A stretch of 64,000 nucleotides of DNA from Phytopythium helicoides (taxonomy: Eukaryota; Oomycota; Peronosporomycetes; Pythiales; Pythiaceae), in NCBI GenBank assembly GCA_024867545.1, contig JANFNE010000030.1:620001-684000 (forward strand), given 5' to 3'. Every line of letters starts with the position of its first letter. Positions within the stretch are counted from its first letter, which is position 1. Below the pieces are notes generated by a model. That model saw only the letters and a program-made list of their open reading frames with translations. It had not been told where the DNA came from and did no database searches. A program made the translations under genes and the position numbers. Shown here piece by piece: positions 52,694 to 63,530 of the stretch.

Positions 52694-53629
52694 CTATCGT
52701 CGCTCTCTAAGCTCGGCACGAGCAGAGCTCGCATCAGTAGAACGTATCTCCCAGCGAGCACCGTAGCCTTTGGTATCACGAATCTCCATCGTCACCACCG
52801 TCTTGTCTTCAGTGAATGGAGGAAGGGCGTGTACATTCTTCCACACGGCACTATTCAATAGCCGCTCGAGTACTTCTAGTGCTCTTGCATTTTTGCTTGC
52901 GTCGTTGCCGCGCATCTCGGATGCTCCCCATGCACTGACAGCGCCTGCTCCAGTTGTCACGACTCGCTGACAATGCTTTGCAAGTGCTCGCGCGCCTACA
53001 GAAAGCGGTTCGCGTGGTGACCTGCGTCGCTGGAAAGCCTCGATACACTGGGAGCGCGTCAATGGTGCGACGGCGACGCTCCCAGCAGTTTGAGCGTGGC
53101 CAAGCAGCGTCAAAAGTCCGCGTGCGCCGCCAATAGCATCAAGGAGCGCTCGAGTTGCACTATTCAAAGCTTCAGCGTCGTCCTGATAGTAATAGTCGAC
53201 TACAGACGCAACAAATAGGTCGATCCGCTCTATTGGAACTCGCTGAATGTGCTCACTGCTCGAGTTGTCAATCGTGATGACGCCTGAAGATACGACATTC
53301 GCTGGCACAGAAGGGATCACTCCTTCCTCTTCAAGTTGCAGACAACGAGTCATGGGATCCAAACGAGTTTGTTGCCACTCAACCACAACATCTGCAATCT
53401 GCTCCACATAACTGGAGCCGCCCTTGAGTCCACAAAATGAACTTGAGCTCGATGGTGTTGAATCGTCGGGTCGAAGCAATTGAGCTGAGAAATGAGCTGG
53501 TCGAAGGGCTCCGATGGCTTCACATGACGCTGGAGATGCGAGAAAGGAGCCAAGAGCAGCCAAAACGGCTGCTCGAGGCGCTGTAGACGACCTGCGTGGC
53601 GACTCCATGGCAAAAGTCGGAATGCGCAT
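52694..53629 (-). CDS. Hypothetical protein, mainly helical
   Basis: 311 aa from ATG 53629 (MRIPTFAMESPRRSSTAPRA); in-frame ATG 53608 is possible. After a short basic leader the protein reads as a globular soluble domain: YVEQIADVVVEWQQTRLDPM, IERIDLFVASVVDYYYQDDA, LNSATRALLDAIGGARGLL, ECIEAFQRRRSPREPL-like segments, and a beta-rich end (DKTVVTMEIRDTKGYGARWE). No catalytic signature, membrane span or coiled coil. The ending resembles a small C-terminal beta domain conserved in some stramenopile hypotheticals, but I cannot name it. Frame intact. Confidence 0.6.
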   Translation of the reverse strand: MRIPTFAMESPRRSSTAPRAAVLAALGSFLASPASCEAIGALRPAHFSAQLLRPDDSTPSSSSSFCGLKGGSSYVEQIADVVVEWQQTRLDPMTRCLQLEEEGVIPSVPANVVSSGVITIDNSSSEHIQRVPIERIDLFVASVVDYYYQDDAEALNSATRALLDAIGGARGLLTLLGHAQTAGSVAVAPLTRSQCIEAFQRRRSPREPLSVGARALAKHCQRVVTTGAGAVSAWGASEMRGNDASKNARALEVLERLLNSAVWKNVHALPPFTEDKTVVTMEIRDTKGYGARWEIRSTDASSARAELRERR

Positions 53630-53789
53630 TGGCAACCGCGATGCGTATCAAACAGAGCGACCATCACTCACATTTGAGTCATGTTTCAGTAGTGGTCCAG
53701 GTTGCGCGAGATGGAATCGGTCGATCGCCAATCCTACAAAAATCGAGGTTGTGGTTAGGATCTCAAGGACCGATTTTGATGCAGAGTTG

Positions 53790-54446
53790 ACCTAGATCCA
53801 CATTTGAGGTAAATTGCCACTCACGCTGGCGATCCTGTCGTCGGATTGTACAAAGCCAGCAATAGGTAGGGTTGAGGAGCCCAAGTACGCGCAATTCTAC
53901 CTGCGTTGTTCCGTCAAGAGTAGAGGAAACCCACAAGTACTCTTTTCCGAGATATGGGAACCACGCTTTCTCCTGGCGTACGAATTCTTCGCAAAAGCAA
54001 CAACCAGAAATCGTGACTAGTAATGCATGAGCTAAGATCGTGTTCGGCGACGCTCCTGACGGAGAGCTTGTGGGTTTCGCGTTCCATGCAGCCAACCCCA
54101 CTGTCGCGGACTTGTTGGAGGCGATGCGTCCGCGTACCCAGAAAAATTGGCGCACATTCGTTGGCTCGATAAAATCCTAGCAAATGGCACGGCTGTTCAA
54201 GGGCATGAACAGGAGGCGACATCAATGAAGCAACACGGCGCTTTGGTGGAGCACGGAGGGGACCCACAGAATCTGGTGATTGTTAAGATACCGAGCCCTC
54301 GGCTAGGAACTTCACTATCATCAGCTTATTCAAGCCCACCATCTTTGATTAGTCAAACTTTCTTGACATCGGAGGTGCTGGAACCAGCAAACCATAAGTT
54401 GGCCACCAGAGCTCACTGGTACCAGGCACGTTGGGATCTCAAATAG
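53790..54446 (+). pseudogene. Decayed or frame-broken ORF
   Basis: Protein-like text on the plus strand in at least three frames: EEPKYAQFYLRCSVKSRGNP and LFSEIWEPRFLLAYEFFAKA (53868-54017), AKIVFGDAPDGELVGFAFHA with ADLLEAMRPR (54030-54130), and LAHIRWLDKILANGTAVQGH to the stop at 54446. A stop separates the first two. No family recognised. Could be one gene with unseen introns, or a relic. Confidence 0.35.
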
Positions 54447-54857
54447 AGAAAATGTCGAGCCATATTGAACCATAGAATATATTCCCCAGTCTTGAAGAAA
54501 TCCCCTGCTTTCTAGTTCAGTCAGGGATGGGCATGACGAAGTAACTGCTCGTGCTCCAATGCTGATTAAAAGATTGTCTGTCTGCATTTCTTGGAAATTT
54601 TGTGCGTAGGCGTCCAAGATACGATGGAAACATAATTTTCTCATTTATGCCTTTTATCAGAAGGTGCATCGACATGTATTTCAGCGCAGTGCCTGCAGTC
54701 GTTTTGATGTATGCATGCGTTTCGTACAGGAAAGCACCCAGAAGGCATCGGTAGAAATACTAACTTCGATAAGGCTCGATCTAGAGATGTAATCACGTCA
54801 GAGATTGCAGCAACGAGGATTGACAGATTTCCACCTTCGTCAACCATATCAGTGTCT
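54447..54857. other. Intergenic, 0.4 kb
   Basis: Between convergent damaged genes. A 92-codon minus-strand ORF (54641-54919) overlaps the next gene's end and has no motif. Confidence 0.45.
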
Positions 54858-55965
54858 TTATTTCGTTTTGACGTGTTCGCGGTTATCCACGCCGACAAAG
54901 AGAAAATATGTGGTGTCACCTAGACTTGATGCCAAATGGCTCCGTTCTTTGAACTCCTTCAGTACGACTTGAGTCGCGGTTTTCAATGACAGAATCGCCT
55001 TTTTCTCAGGAAGAGTGACAAACCAGTCCCAAACGAAGTTGAACCAGTTCTGTCGATGATAAGGCCATACAGCATCCGAAGCTTCAATTGGTATGGCTGC
55101 GTCACTGGCGGTGGTGCACCAGGCGGGAGGATACCTGACTATCTCACTGCCCCAAGTGCTCAGGTGTTGAGCAGCCAAATACGGAATTGATGTTTGCTTG
55201 AGTAAAGGGAACTTTCCGATTCTTCGTACTCCACAGCACATCGATGTCTTCGATGTTTCCATCTCTTGATTGTTTGTCTGAGTTGCAGATAGTTCGTCCA
55301 AGCTAGAGGAAACTGCATCGAGCACTTCTTTATTTCGTGGGAGGGCGACGTTGAACTCACTAAATGTTGTCACTACTTTTGATATCCAGTTTGAGTTGGA
55401 CTACCGTGGCATACGCTGCGGCACGAAATCGTTGGCAAAGCCTATATCGCGTGTTGCGTCCTACTAGAGTATTTGAATCAGGATCAGTTGTAAGCGCGAA
55501 TGGTGGGGTGCCCGACTTATTACGCACATTGGAACCGATCCAATCTTCGACGAGGCATCTCTGATGCCTCGTCGGGATCACATTTGTCGCTGGGATGGTC
55601 TCGCTTGCTGTAGCTTCGCTGGATGGGAGGCTAGTCATGCTAAAGTAGGTGGCTAAGAGACGGTGCGATATGGTCCGGTCGATAACACGCTCCAGTAGCG
55701 CGGTAGGATGCGCCTCCTTCGCCAGGAAGCTGACCAGAACTTGATGCATGTGGAAACTGCAGGCATTCTGTGTGAGTAAGCTGCATAGCGGTCCGTACGC
55801 AAAAGCAAAGATCGACGAGCACACGTTACCGACTTGCCGACCAAGGCGCTAGCTGGTGTGTCTGGATTGAAAGTACGACAGCGTCGGAAGCGACGTGTTG
55901 TTGCAGAGCGGATCGATGGACAGCTCAAGTGCGGCGCAGTTCGTGAAGATAGTGTGAGTCGTCAT
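54858..55965 (-). CDS. Unidentified protein, frame-broken
   Basis: A trace from ATG 55965 (MTTHTIFTNCAALELSIDPL) through CSSIFAFAYGPLCSLLTQNA, ALLERVIDRTISHRLLATYF, VGRNTRYRLCQRFRAAAYAT and VVTTFSEFNVALPRNKEVLD to WFNFVWDWFVTLPEKKAILS, with the stop at 54858. One base must be dropped in an A-run near 55375 (LDIK|VVTTFSEF), and the frame changes twice near 55830-55870. About 365 aa. Composition is that of a globular soluble protein with a Trp-rich segment near the C-terminus; no motif recognised. Codon use is less GC-biased than in the housekeeping genes. Confidence 0.5.
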
Positions 55966-56778
55966 CTGTAGTGGCGTGTTGCGAAAGTAGTAGGAAAGGT
56001 GACTACATGCGCCGAGAGTGGCGGGAGTGGAACATCCGGTTGCACGTGCGTCCTGAGCAGCATCACAACTATAAGCTGGACCAGCGCTGCCATGAGTGCT
56101 GGAGTGCAGCGGCGGAGGCGTCGTGTTTCTGGCAATTGGAAGTAACTACAGGTCGATGGATTTACTATCTGTGTGCCTTCATTCGATCGGACGAGGCTCT
56201 GTTGGGATCGTTTTCGCTGATTCTTATTTCACTTATCGAGCCTTGTAAGCGAGGGTATTTGCAGCGACTTCCTAGCATAAGTGCGTAAATGTCATACATA
56301 GCGTCGCAGTATGTGGGAATCCAAGCTAAAGATATAATCATGGTGGACGTTTATGTTTGCTGAAAGATCTCGTGCCGGAGATATTCGATGCGCACTTCAG
56401 TTTCAAGAGGCTCTCCATCTGGCAAAGCGGCAGGCGTGTCTGGATGCTCTGGAAAACTGCCAGGAGGAAGCGTGACATTCTATCACTGCGAGAACATTGC
56501 GTCTGTCGGTATTAGTAGACCGGCCAATAGTGTTAGTGTCCACTGTTTGCCGATCTGCACGCAGGCAAGCCCGCAAGGCGAAACACGCCATTGTCGCTGA
56601 TGGAAAAGAATGATCAAAGTTCAATGTGATGCTGTATGTTATTGTATAGCTATAAACACCACCGACGTTGGGCTGGGACGACAGAGATATAAATGTCAAC
56701 CTGTGATGCCCACCTCACTAAATATATCAAACGTTCATCTGAACTCTGCGGCATTATTCAATACGAGCACTTGATGCA
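55966..56778. other. Gene-poor region with short open stretches
   Basis: A 105-codon plus-strand ORF at 55971-56288 (MRREWREWNIRLHVRPEQ within it) and an ATG-led 40-codon stretch at 56354-56476 (MFAERSRAGDIRCALQFQEA) are protein-like, but no gene model joins them. They may be exons of one small gene or relics. Confidence 0.35.
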
Positions 56779-58606
56779 ATGTTGTTGAAGTGGGTGCTGC
56801 GTGTCGTTGCCTTTTGGCAAAAGGCTCAAGTTGAGTTTCACGGCCAGTACTCACTCAAGCGTCTGCATCACTTCGTTCAGTATTCCAAGCAAGTCAGTTG
56901 GCAACGAGTGGTATGTCTCATGATTCTCGCTCCTGTTCCTTGCCTCGTTGCCGTCTTGGCGTTTGAAGTGATCGAGCTCAAGTCACCTGACGCTGGAATC
57001 GCTGCTAACTGGGCGTTTTGGTTGCGTTTGTTCGTGATGAACTGGATCTCGTTGCTAACTACAATGCTGCATTTTCATCGAATGCTTGGACTTCCTCCTA
57101 TGAATACGTGGCGCTTTTTAATTGTTACAGCGTTGTCCAATATGATACCGCCAGCTGTTGGTTGCGGGTTGGCGCATCTCATTGGGTTTCCTGTGCCATT
57201 CATCATACATTTGGTACTCGTGCTGTGGATAATCGGAGCAAGCATCAGTACGGTGGTAATGTTCAAGCCGTACCTTAATCAGTTCTCGGTCCTGAAACCC
57301 AAGATTGACGAGTATAGCAAGATTTCAAGCACTGCTAGCACATTAATAATCATCTACCCCTTCTACTCCTATATCTTTCCACGACTAGACCCCTCCTACC
57401 AAGGCGTATTTTCGCTCATTCTGCCTGCAATGAAAATGTTGTTGAAGAATATTATGAGCAGCTCTTTTCGAATAAACACGGACCGGCGACCTGAAGAAAT
57501 GGTATTTGCTATCGAGGTATTTGCATCATTATTTGCGACGTTCAGCTTGCAAAATTCGTCAATTCAGCCAATTATCCTCCTCTCAGGAATCGATATATGT
57601 CATGCTTGCATTTCACTCTATGACATATTGTCATTCGCTGCACTACTTGAACACTCGAGATCAAAGCTCGAAATGCTGCAGCCGGATCACCAAATAAGCA
57701 GTCCTCTAAACACCAAATCTATCGATATTATGGTAGAGAACATTTCTGTGATCGCTATGCAGCTGAGCGAGGATTCCAAGCAGCGGATTGCTAGTGCTGC
57801 ACAACATCGAGCGCAATACCCTATTCGAATTGTGCCCGATGATGAAGAGTTTGCGCATCAATCAAGAGAATCCATAGCTAACAGAATAGCCGTCAAACCA
57901 CAGTCAATAGTTCCAAGGCTGACAAACTTTGCAATACTTCCTGGAACAAAGATAAAGCCTAAGGGTCCTCATATTTCGGGGCCTCATGTGATATTCCCCA
58001 AGACTGATAGTGAACTTATAGCACGCCAAAAGGAGGATTTTGTTCTCGAAGTGCTGCGCTTCCTGCATGCAACAGAGTACATCGTACTAGTCGAGTTCGT
58101 CAAGATTATCATACCGACCATATATGGTACGATGTTGTTGCGAGCGCTCGAACACCTGCGCAGTTTTGCACTAGTTTGCTAAGAACGCTTTTTGGTTGAA
58201 CAGCACTATATTTATCAGTCGCATTTCGACTACCAAACCACAATTACTACCCAGAGCTTAAAGGAGTGGACAGTTGCGAGCAACGCAAGCTTATAACCTC
58301 TATATTTGCCTATGCAGCAGTCGAGCTCGTCACGTTTGCCGTAGTAAACTTTATCCTGTGGCGTCGGCTCCGCTTTACACTTCTTAAGCAGCTTGCATCC
58401 GCACTTGACAGCGAGTGGCGATACATGCAGAGCAAGCTCGTGCTTTGGGTTCTATATGTCATACAAACTTCTCTCGTCCACTTCGGTGAGTCATTGCCAA
58501 AACAAAATTCCTTGTACGTACCTTCTACTCACGCAACATTTTGCTTGAACTAACAGGATTCGACTATTCGTTCCGTTTCAAGTGGCTGCATTCTCCTTCC
58601 TCCTGA
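56779..58606 (+). CDS. Multi-pass membrane protein of an oomycete-expanded family
   Basis: Exons 56779-58126, 58204-58485 and 58557-58606 join in frame to 559 aa (introns of 77 and 71 nt). At least seven hydrophobic helices: VVCLMILAPVPCLVAVLAFE, ANWAFWLRLFVMNWISLLTT, FIIHLVLVLWIIGASISTVV, TLIIIYPFYSYIFPRL, SIQPIILLSGIDICHACISL, then a long cytosolic loop (IVPDDEEFAHQSRES) and two more C-terminal helices. The last exons give RLPNHNYYPELKG, AYAAVELVTFAVVNFILWRR, then QSKLVLWVLYVIQTSLVHFG|FDYSFRFKWL. I recognise this C-terminal pattern as recurrent in large oomycete families of uncharacterised membrane proteins. The two downstream exons are hidden by stops in the unspliced frame. Frame intact. 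Confidence 0.78.
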
Positions 58607-59085
58607 GCTAGAAATATTTCCGTTCAAGGGGAATTGTCTTTGCTAAAAGCCCGCAAAAAAGCTCCCCAACTCTTACAAACTACGGATCTTATAGAAAGTT
58701 ACCCAGCATCGTGAGGACCAGAAGTTGTGAATGACAGTAGGTAATTGATTCAGAACATATCACGCTCGAAGTGGATTGGGGACTGTAGATTCTCCTTTTG
58801 CAATGTTGTCGCCTTCTTTGAGTGTTTCTTTCTCGTCGAAAAGAACGCAAGAGCTCAATTGATGGAGTTCAATGTGCCAGGCGTATGCCGTGTCAGTTTG
58901 AATCAGTCGCTGCGCCAAGTTTGGCACATAGTCGAAGCTGCTTGCTACCGTTGGGTCGAGCGGCCGCTGTCCAACCGCCAAACGACCCACGGGTCGCTGT
59001 AATGTGTGCCATACCCTTTGGCGCGCACTAACTTGAGCGTGAGTTCGACGAGTCCCCGTGGAATAACTCGTGCCTGGACAAGATT
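58607..59085. other. Intergenic, 0.5 kb
   Basis: Promoter side of the kinase gene. A short 5' exon of the kinase could lie here, since its frame is open upstream to about 59030 (EREFDESPWNNS), but none was confirmed. Confidence 0.45.
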
Positions 59086-60253
59086 ATGGAGGATAACAAT
59101 GCGAGCGCCTCGCTCGGCAACTCGTTCTGTCCTGGGGCTGGAGCATACGTCAAGGGACCCTTATGCCATCACATCTACGGGTGTCATTCGCAAAGGAGCT
59201 GGCCGAGCACTGTCGGTCTCACCGCAGGAACTTGAATGGGGCGGCCGAGTTCTTGGTCGGGGAGCGAGCGGCTGCGTGATGTTATCTCGGCATTTGCCGA
59301 CCAACACACCTCTGGCCCTCAAGGTGATACCAATGTTTGACAAAACGCGGCGTGCCCAAGCCATGCGTGAAGTTCATGCGCTTTTCGACGCGCAATGCCC
59401 GTGCCTTGTGACGCTCTATGGAGCTTTCTTGCGGCGCGAGCATGAAGTGGTGCTTGCACTTGAGTACATGGATGGCGGCTCGCTCGAGAACGTCATCTCG
59501 CAGGTTGGAGCAATTCGCAGCGAGCGAGCACTTGCGGGTGTTGCCTTCCAGGTTCTCGAAGCACTTCGGTACATGCAAGAGCGAAAGAAAGTTGTCCATC
59601 GCGACATCAAGCCACCGAATGTGCTTCTCAATAGCAGGGGCGAAGTCAAGCTCTCAGACTTTGGCATCGCCTCGCAGCTCGGCGACTCGATCGGTGCGTT
59701 CATTTTATTGTGTTGGTACATCCTGTCGGCTTTTACTGACAGTGAATGATACTGCCCAGCCATGTGCGGTACGTTCGTCGGGTCCTTCCGCTATATGTCG
59801 CCTGAGCGGATTCAGCGTGCGCCATATAGCTTCTCATCAGACATTTGGAGTCTTGGACTCGTGCTGCTCGAGGCTGCCACGGGCGTGTTCCCGTACCATC
59901 CGATGCCCCGGACGACCATCGACATGGTGCAGACGGTGCTCGAGGCGCCAGCGCCAGCATTGTCGCCACTATACTTTTCGCCCGAGCTTTGCGGGTTCCT
60001 TGGAGATTGTCTTCGCAAGGCACCAGACGAACGTGCGAGTGCTCGACAGCTTCTCGATTCGGCTTGGCTCAAGCGTTGTGGTGCCACGAGTGCGTTGCGT
60101 TGCATTGTTGTTGCGGTGTTGGCTTCAAGTCCTCGTTTTTGAAGCTCTGCGACGAACGCTTTCCTTGACGAACTGACGAACGCTGGTGTGGATGGTACAG
60201 GCATTGACACGGCTGTGACGAGTGTACGAGAGTGGATCGAGTCTCTTCAATGA
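59086..60253 (+). CDS. MAP kinase kinase-like (STE7-type) protein kinase
   Basis: Exons 59086-59693, 59760-60089 and 60201-60253 with introns of 66 and 111 nt. After MEDNNASASLGNSFCPGAGA one base must be dropped near 59156 to continue DPYAITSTGVIRKGAGRALS. The kinase domain has LGRGASGCV, ALKVIPMFDKTRRAQAMREV, ALEYMDGGSLENVISQVGAI, VHRDIKPPNVLLN, SDFGIASQLGDSIAMCGTFV, then GSFRYMSPERI and SSDIWSLGLVLLEAATGVFP. The GTFVGSFRYMSPERI activation segment is that of MAP kinase kinases. The frame is open upstream of the ATG to about 59030 (EFDESPWNNSCLDKI), so a further 5' exon may exist. Ends REWIESLQ. About 330 aa. Confidence 0.82.
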
Positions 60254-60446
60254 TCGGAACAGGGAATGAGGCTGCTAGTGCACACGACTGTATTGATTCT
60301 CGTTGGTGGTTCTGCGGGGCGGAGGTCTGCTACTTGCTACTGTACATGTTGCTCCCGCGCTAATATACTCGAGACCTGATCGGTCGGTCTCTTCTGGGAC
60401 TCACTCACTCATTCACACGTTGACGTCACGATGGAGCAGGCACAGC

Positions 60447-61991
60447 TTAAAGCTGGTTGTCGACCGATCCGTCGACGCCACAGCCACCCATGAGGTAGCC
60501 CATGGCGGCCTGCAGGCACGCGAGGTAGTAGGCTGCCTCGCTTCCGTCTCCCTGCTGCTCCTCGTCTCCAAGCCCGACACTTCCACTGCTCACACTCCTT
60601 GTGCGCGCACTGGCCGACCCGGGGACGACAGAGAACTGCTCCATCAGGAAAACCTGCGAGTGCAGGTGCGGGAGGTCTGCGCGGCTGAGCACGAAGACCA
60701 TGACTGGCAGCAGCACGTCGGCCGACACGTCGCCCACCTTGAGTGCGTCCGCAGCCTCTCTGTAGAGCGTGCGGACGGCGTCCAGGAACGGCCGCGAGCA
60801 CGCTGGAGGGCACGAGGTGCGGGAGCTTGGAAAATGCGGCGATGGAGTCTTGGAACAGCTCTTCCTGCTGCTTGTCCGCGTCCTTCAAGAGCTCAGGCCG
60901 GGAGTCCGACGTCCTGGAGGGTCAGCGAGCTGCTCTTGGCCACTCGCTCCCTCCATGCGGCGTTGAGCTCGTCCAGGTCCGTGGAGCTGCCCCTGTAGCA
61001 GGCTGCGGCCAGTCGGCCGAAGACCATCTGCTCCACGAGCGTGCGCAGCGTGGGTCTCAGGTGGGACGGCAGCTCTCCGGCCTCGATGGCGATGGCGTCC
61101 TCAAGCTCGCGGACGAGCGAGAGCATGACATCCCTTGGCGCGCGGTCGTCAAAGATGCAGCTTTGCTTGTGGCTTGGCGTGGCGAGCACCTGCAGCGCGT
61201 CCACGCACAGCTGCTCGAGCGCCTTCTTGAGCTCGGGGCGCAGCAGCTTGTGCTTGGTCAGGAGCTTCTCGAACTTGGCGAGCGCGGGCGTGGGCTTGTC
61301 GGACGGCGCGGCGTCCACCGCTGCGGCCGCGTCCTCCAGCAGCGTCCGCAGCGTCGCGGACGCCGTGGACGAGGCCGCGGACGCGTGCAGCGCGGCCAGC
61401 GCCTGCAGGAAGGCGGCCTGCAGCGCGAGCGCGTGGTGCAGGCAGTCTTCGTCCAGCGCGCGGTCGGCGTCCGCGAGCGACTCGAGCAGCCGCGAGTCGT
61501 CCGCGGAGGGCGGCGTCCACGGCCATGGCGAGCGTCCGCATGTCCCCAAGCACGGCGAGCGATCGGTTGGCGCGCGCCGTCTCGGCCACGAGCTGCACCT
61601 GCAGCAGCGCGACGCGCTCGCGCCTCGAGGACGAGAAGAGCGCGCCCATGGACCGCAGCCACTCCCTGGCGCGTCCATGGCGGCGCTGGGCCAGCGCGGC
61701 GCCCTCCTGCTCGATGCGGCGCGCCAGCGCGGCCAGTCCGCGCGCTGCGGACGCGTCCGCGGCCGCGGACCGCCCCGAGGACAGCAGCGCGGCGTCGAAC
61801 GACCGCCAGCGGCGCGCGGACGCTGTGGACGACGCTGTGGACGCTGTGGACGCGTCCGGAAGCGAAGCGCGGCGCGCGGACTCGTCCTCATGCTGCGGAC
61901 GCGGCTGCGGACGCGGACGCGCGTCGAGGGGCTTGGCCGCAGCGGCCGCGGCCGCGCGCAGCGACACGGGCAGCACGGCGTCGACGGCCAT
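60447..61991 (-). CDS. VPS9-domain protein (probable Rab5-family GEF), frame-broken
   Basis: Starts at ATG 61991 (MAVDAVLPVSLRAAAAAAAK). An Ala/Ser-rich N-terminus leads into helical segments (RGLAALARRIEQEGAALAQR, LLQVQLVAETARANRSLAVL), then LLTKHKLLRPELKKALEQLC and LRTLVEQMVFGRLAAACYRG. The C-terminal VPS9 core reads DVSADVLLPVMVFVLSRADL, PHLHSQVFLMEQFSV and EAAYYLACLQAAMGYLMGG. VPS9 domains load GTP on Rab5/Vps21 on early endosomes. The frame must drop one base near 61512, 60899 and 60785; each break sits between sensible protein on both sides. About 510 aa. High GC and repeated gcggacgc words in the first 500 bases may have promoted errors. Confidence 0.8.
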
Positions 61992-62906
61992 GGTGGCGGC
62001 GGCGGCGACTGCGAAAAGGGAAAACTGAGGCAGCGTGGCGGCCGGGCGGGGCCGCGAACTCACTTGGCGATTGTATGCGGACGCGGCACGAGTGCGACAG
62101 CCGCGCTGGCGTACGCAGATTGGGGATTCAACATGCGGCAGGTCGCACTTTTTGGAGGATAGATCGCGCGCGCCAACTTGCGTACTGTATGCGGGCGAGG
62201 AAAAAATATACGGTAGCAACAGGCTGCCCGCGCTTTACCGCTGTCGAGGAGCGTAGGGGAAGCTCGGCCGAGCGGTGACGTGCCGGGGGATTGGAGATCG
62301 CAGGGAAGGAAGGAAGTGTGGATATATGTGGACGCGTCCCATCGTTAGAGGTGCGATTCGAAGGGTATGCTATTATAAAGGCGTACGCCCACGATCTTTT
62401 TTTAGTCTCGTTTTTGCCTTCAGCGGCGGATTTTTTCCATCCTTTTTTTGGCGCTTTTTCAAATCGCGGCAAAACGATAGCGGCCACTGTAAAATGGTGC
62501 CAACTATCGCTTTAGAGGTGGCGGATACCACTTTACGAGCCACAACGGGGGAGGTGCAGATACCACCGAGTTGATGAAAAAAAAGACACGCAAGGCGAGA
62601 GGAGCGCGGCAATGTGGCGCCACCGAGTAACGCTGGCGTGCTGAAGTGAAGGTGATGTCGATCAGCCAAGCGCTCGCTTCGTCAGTAGCTCCGCTTCTGC
62701 CGCCACGCGGCGAGACCGATCTGGCGGTGGAGTTGGGGAGCGCTCGATATGGAAGGCTGGCGGTTGGGTCGGCCCGACAGCAGCAGGCCGATGGTGTGGC
62801 GTGAAATTGTATGTACAGTTGTACTGTATCTTTTTCAGGTGCCACCGTTCGAGTGCTGGTTCGTCTGCCGGGACACTGAGCATAGTATGTAAACAAAACT
62901 GCTTGC
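61992..62906. other. Intergenic, 0.9 kb
   Basis: Contains T-rich runs near 62400-62450 and an imperfect inverted repeat (about 62490-62535, TAAAATGGTGCC against its near complement). No gene recognised. Confidence 0.45.
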
Positions 62907-63530
62907 ATGCAACTTCAAGCGGAGAGTTGCCTTTGTTCATCTCAATTGCTAGTCACCAAGATGTGCAAACTGATCGGCGTGGCTACAGCTCACATCAGGC
63001 AAGCAGACTGCGAGAAGCTTTTGCTCCCCCCAGATTCTCATAGTGATGATGCCTCGATTCCACATGGCGCGCTGCATCTTGGGATCAACGATCGAGACCG
63101 AGCACGACATGGGGACCACTGGATCTCACCGGGATCTGATGATGTCGGGTGGTCGAGTACAGTGGGCTATCCACTGCGGGATAGTGATCACGATGAGTGC
63201 ATTGTGTTTCACCGGAGCGCCACGATGTGCCAGTGGGCCGTACGAATGAGCTCCGTCTGCGAGGATGCCAGACGTGATCGGCGAAGCATGTCATCAATGG
63301 CACCCGTCGTGGCTCTGATACTGTTGAGATGGCACACGACGGGACAAGGGATTGGGCCAGCAAAACTCGCCTTGGTGAATGGAGTCCGATGCATCGACAC
63401 GGTGTCAGTGGTATCGCGGGAGACGATCAGAGAGAGGGGAAGTGGAAAGTTTGCGGCGACCATCAAGGCAAATTTTGAAGTCGAACTGGCTGGTGGGCAG
63501 GTAAGCTACATAGCTCCAGGCGTGATGTAG
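62907..63530 (+). CDS. Orphan ORF, 207 codons
   Basis: Open from ATG 62907; an inner start at 62961 gives MCKLIGVATAHIRQADCEKL. His/Asp/Ser-rich middle (HSDDASIPHGALHLGINDRD) and no motif, signal or helix of note. The length exceeds chance expectation only modestly in GC-rich DNA. It could be a relic of a mobile element or a lineage-specific gene; no retroelement signature (protease, RT, integrase) was seen. Confidence 0.3.
   Translation: MQLQAESCLCSSQLLVTKMCKLIGVATAHIRQADCEKLLLPPDSHSDDASIPHGALHLGINDRDRARHGDHWISPGSDDVGWSSTVGYPLRDSDHDECIVFHRSATMCQWAVRMSSVCEDARRDRRSMSSMAPVVALILLRWHTTGQGIGPAKLALVNGVRCIDTVSVVSRETIRERGSGKFAATIKANFEVELAGGQVSYIAPGVM

Noticed and set aside
60743..62278. 511-codon plus-strand ORF
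   Set aside because: Antisense of the VPS9 gene; low-complexity Arg/Ala text with no motif.
62907..63530. Retrotransposon polyprotein
   Set aside because: No protease, reverse transcriptase, RNase H or integrase motif and no long terminal repeats seen.
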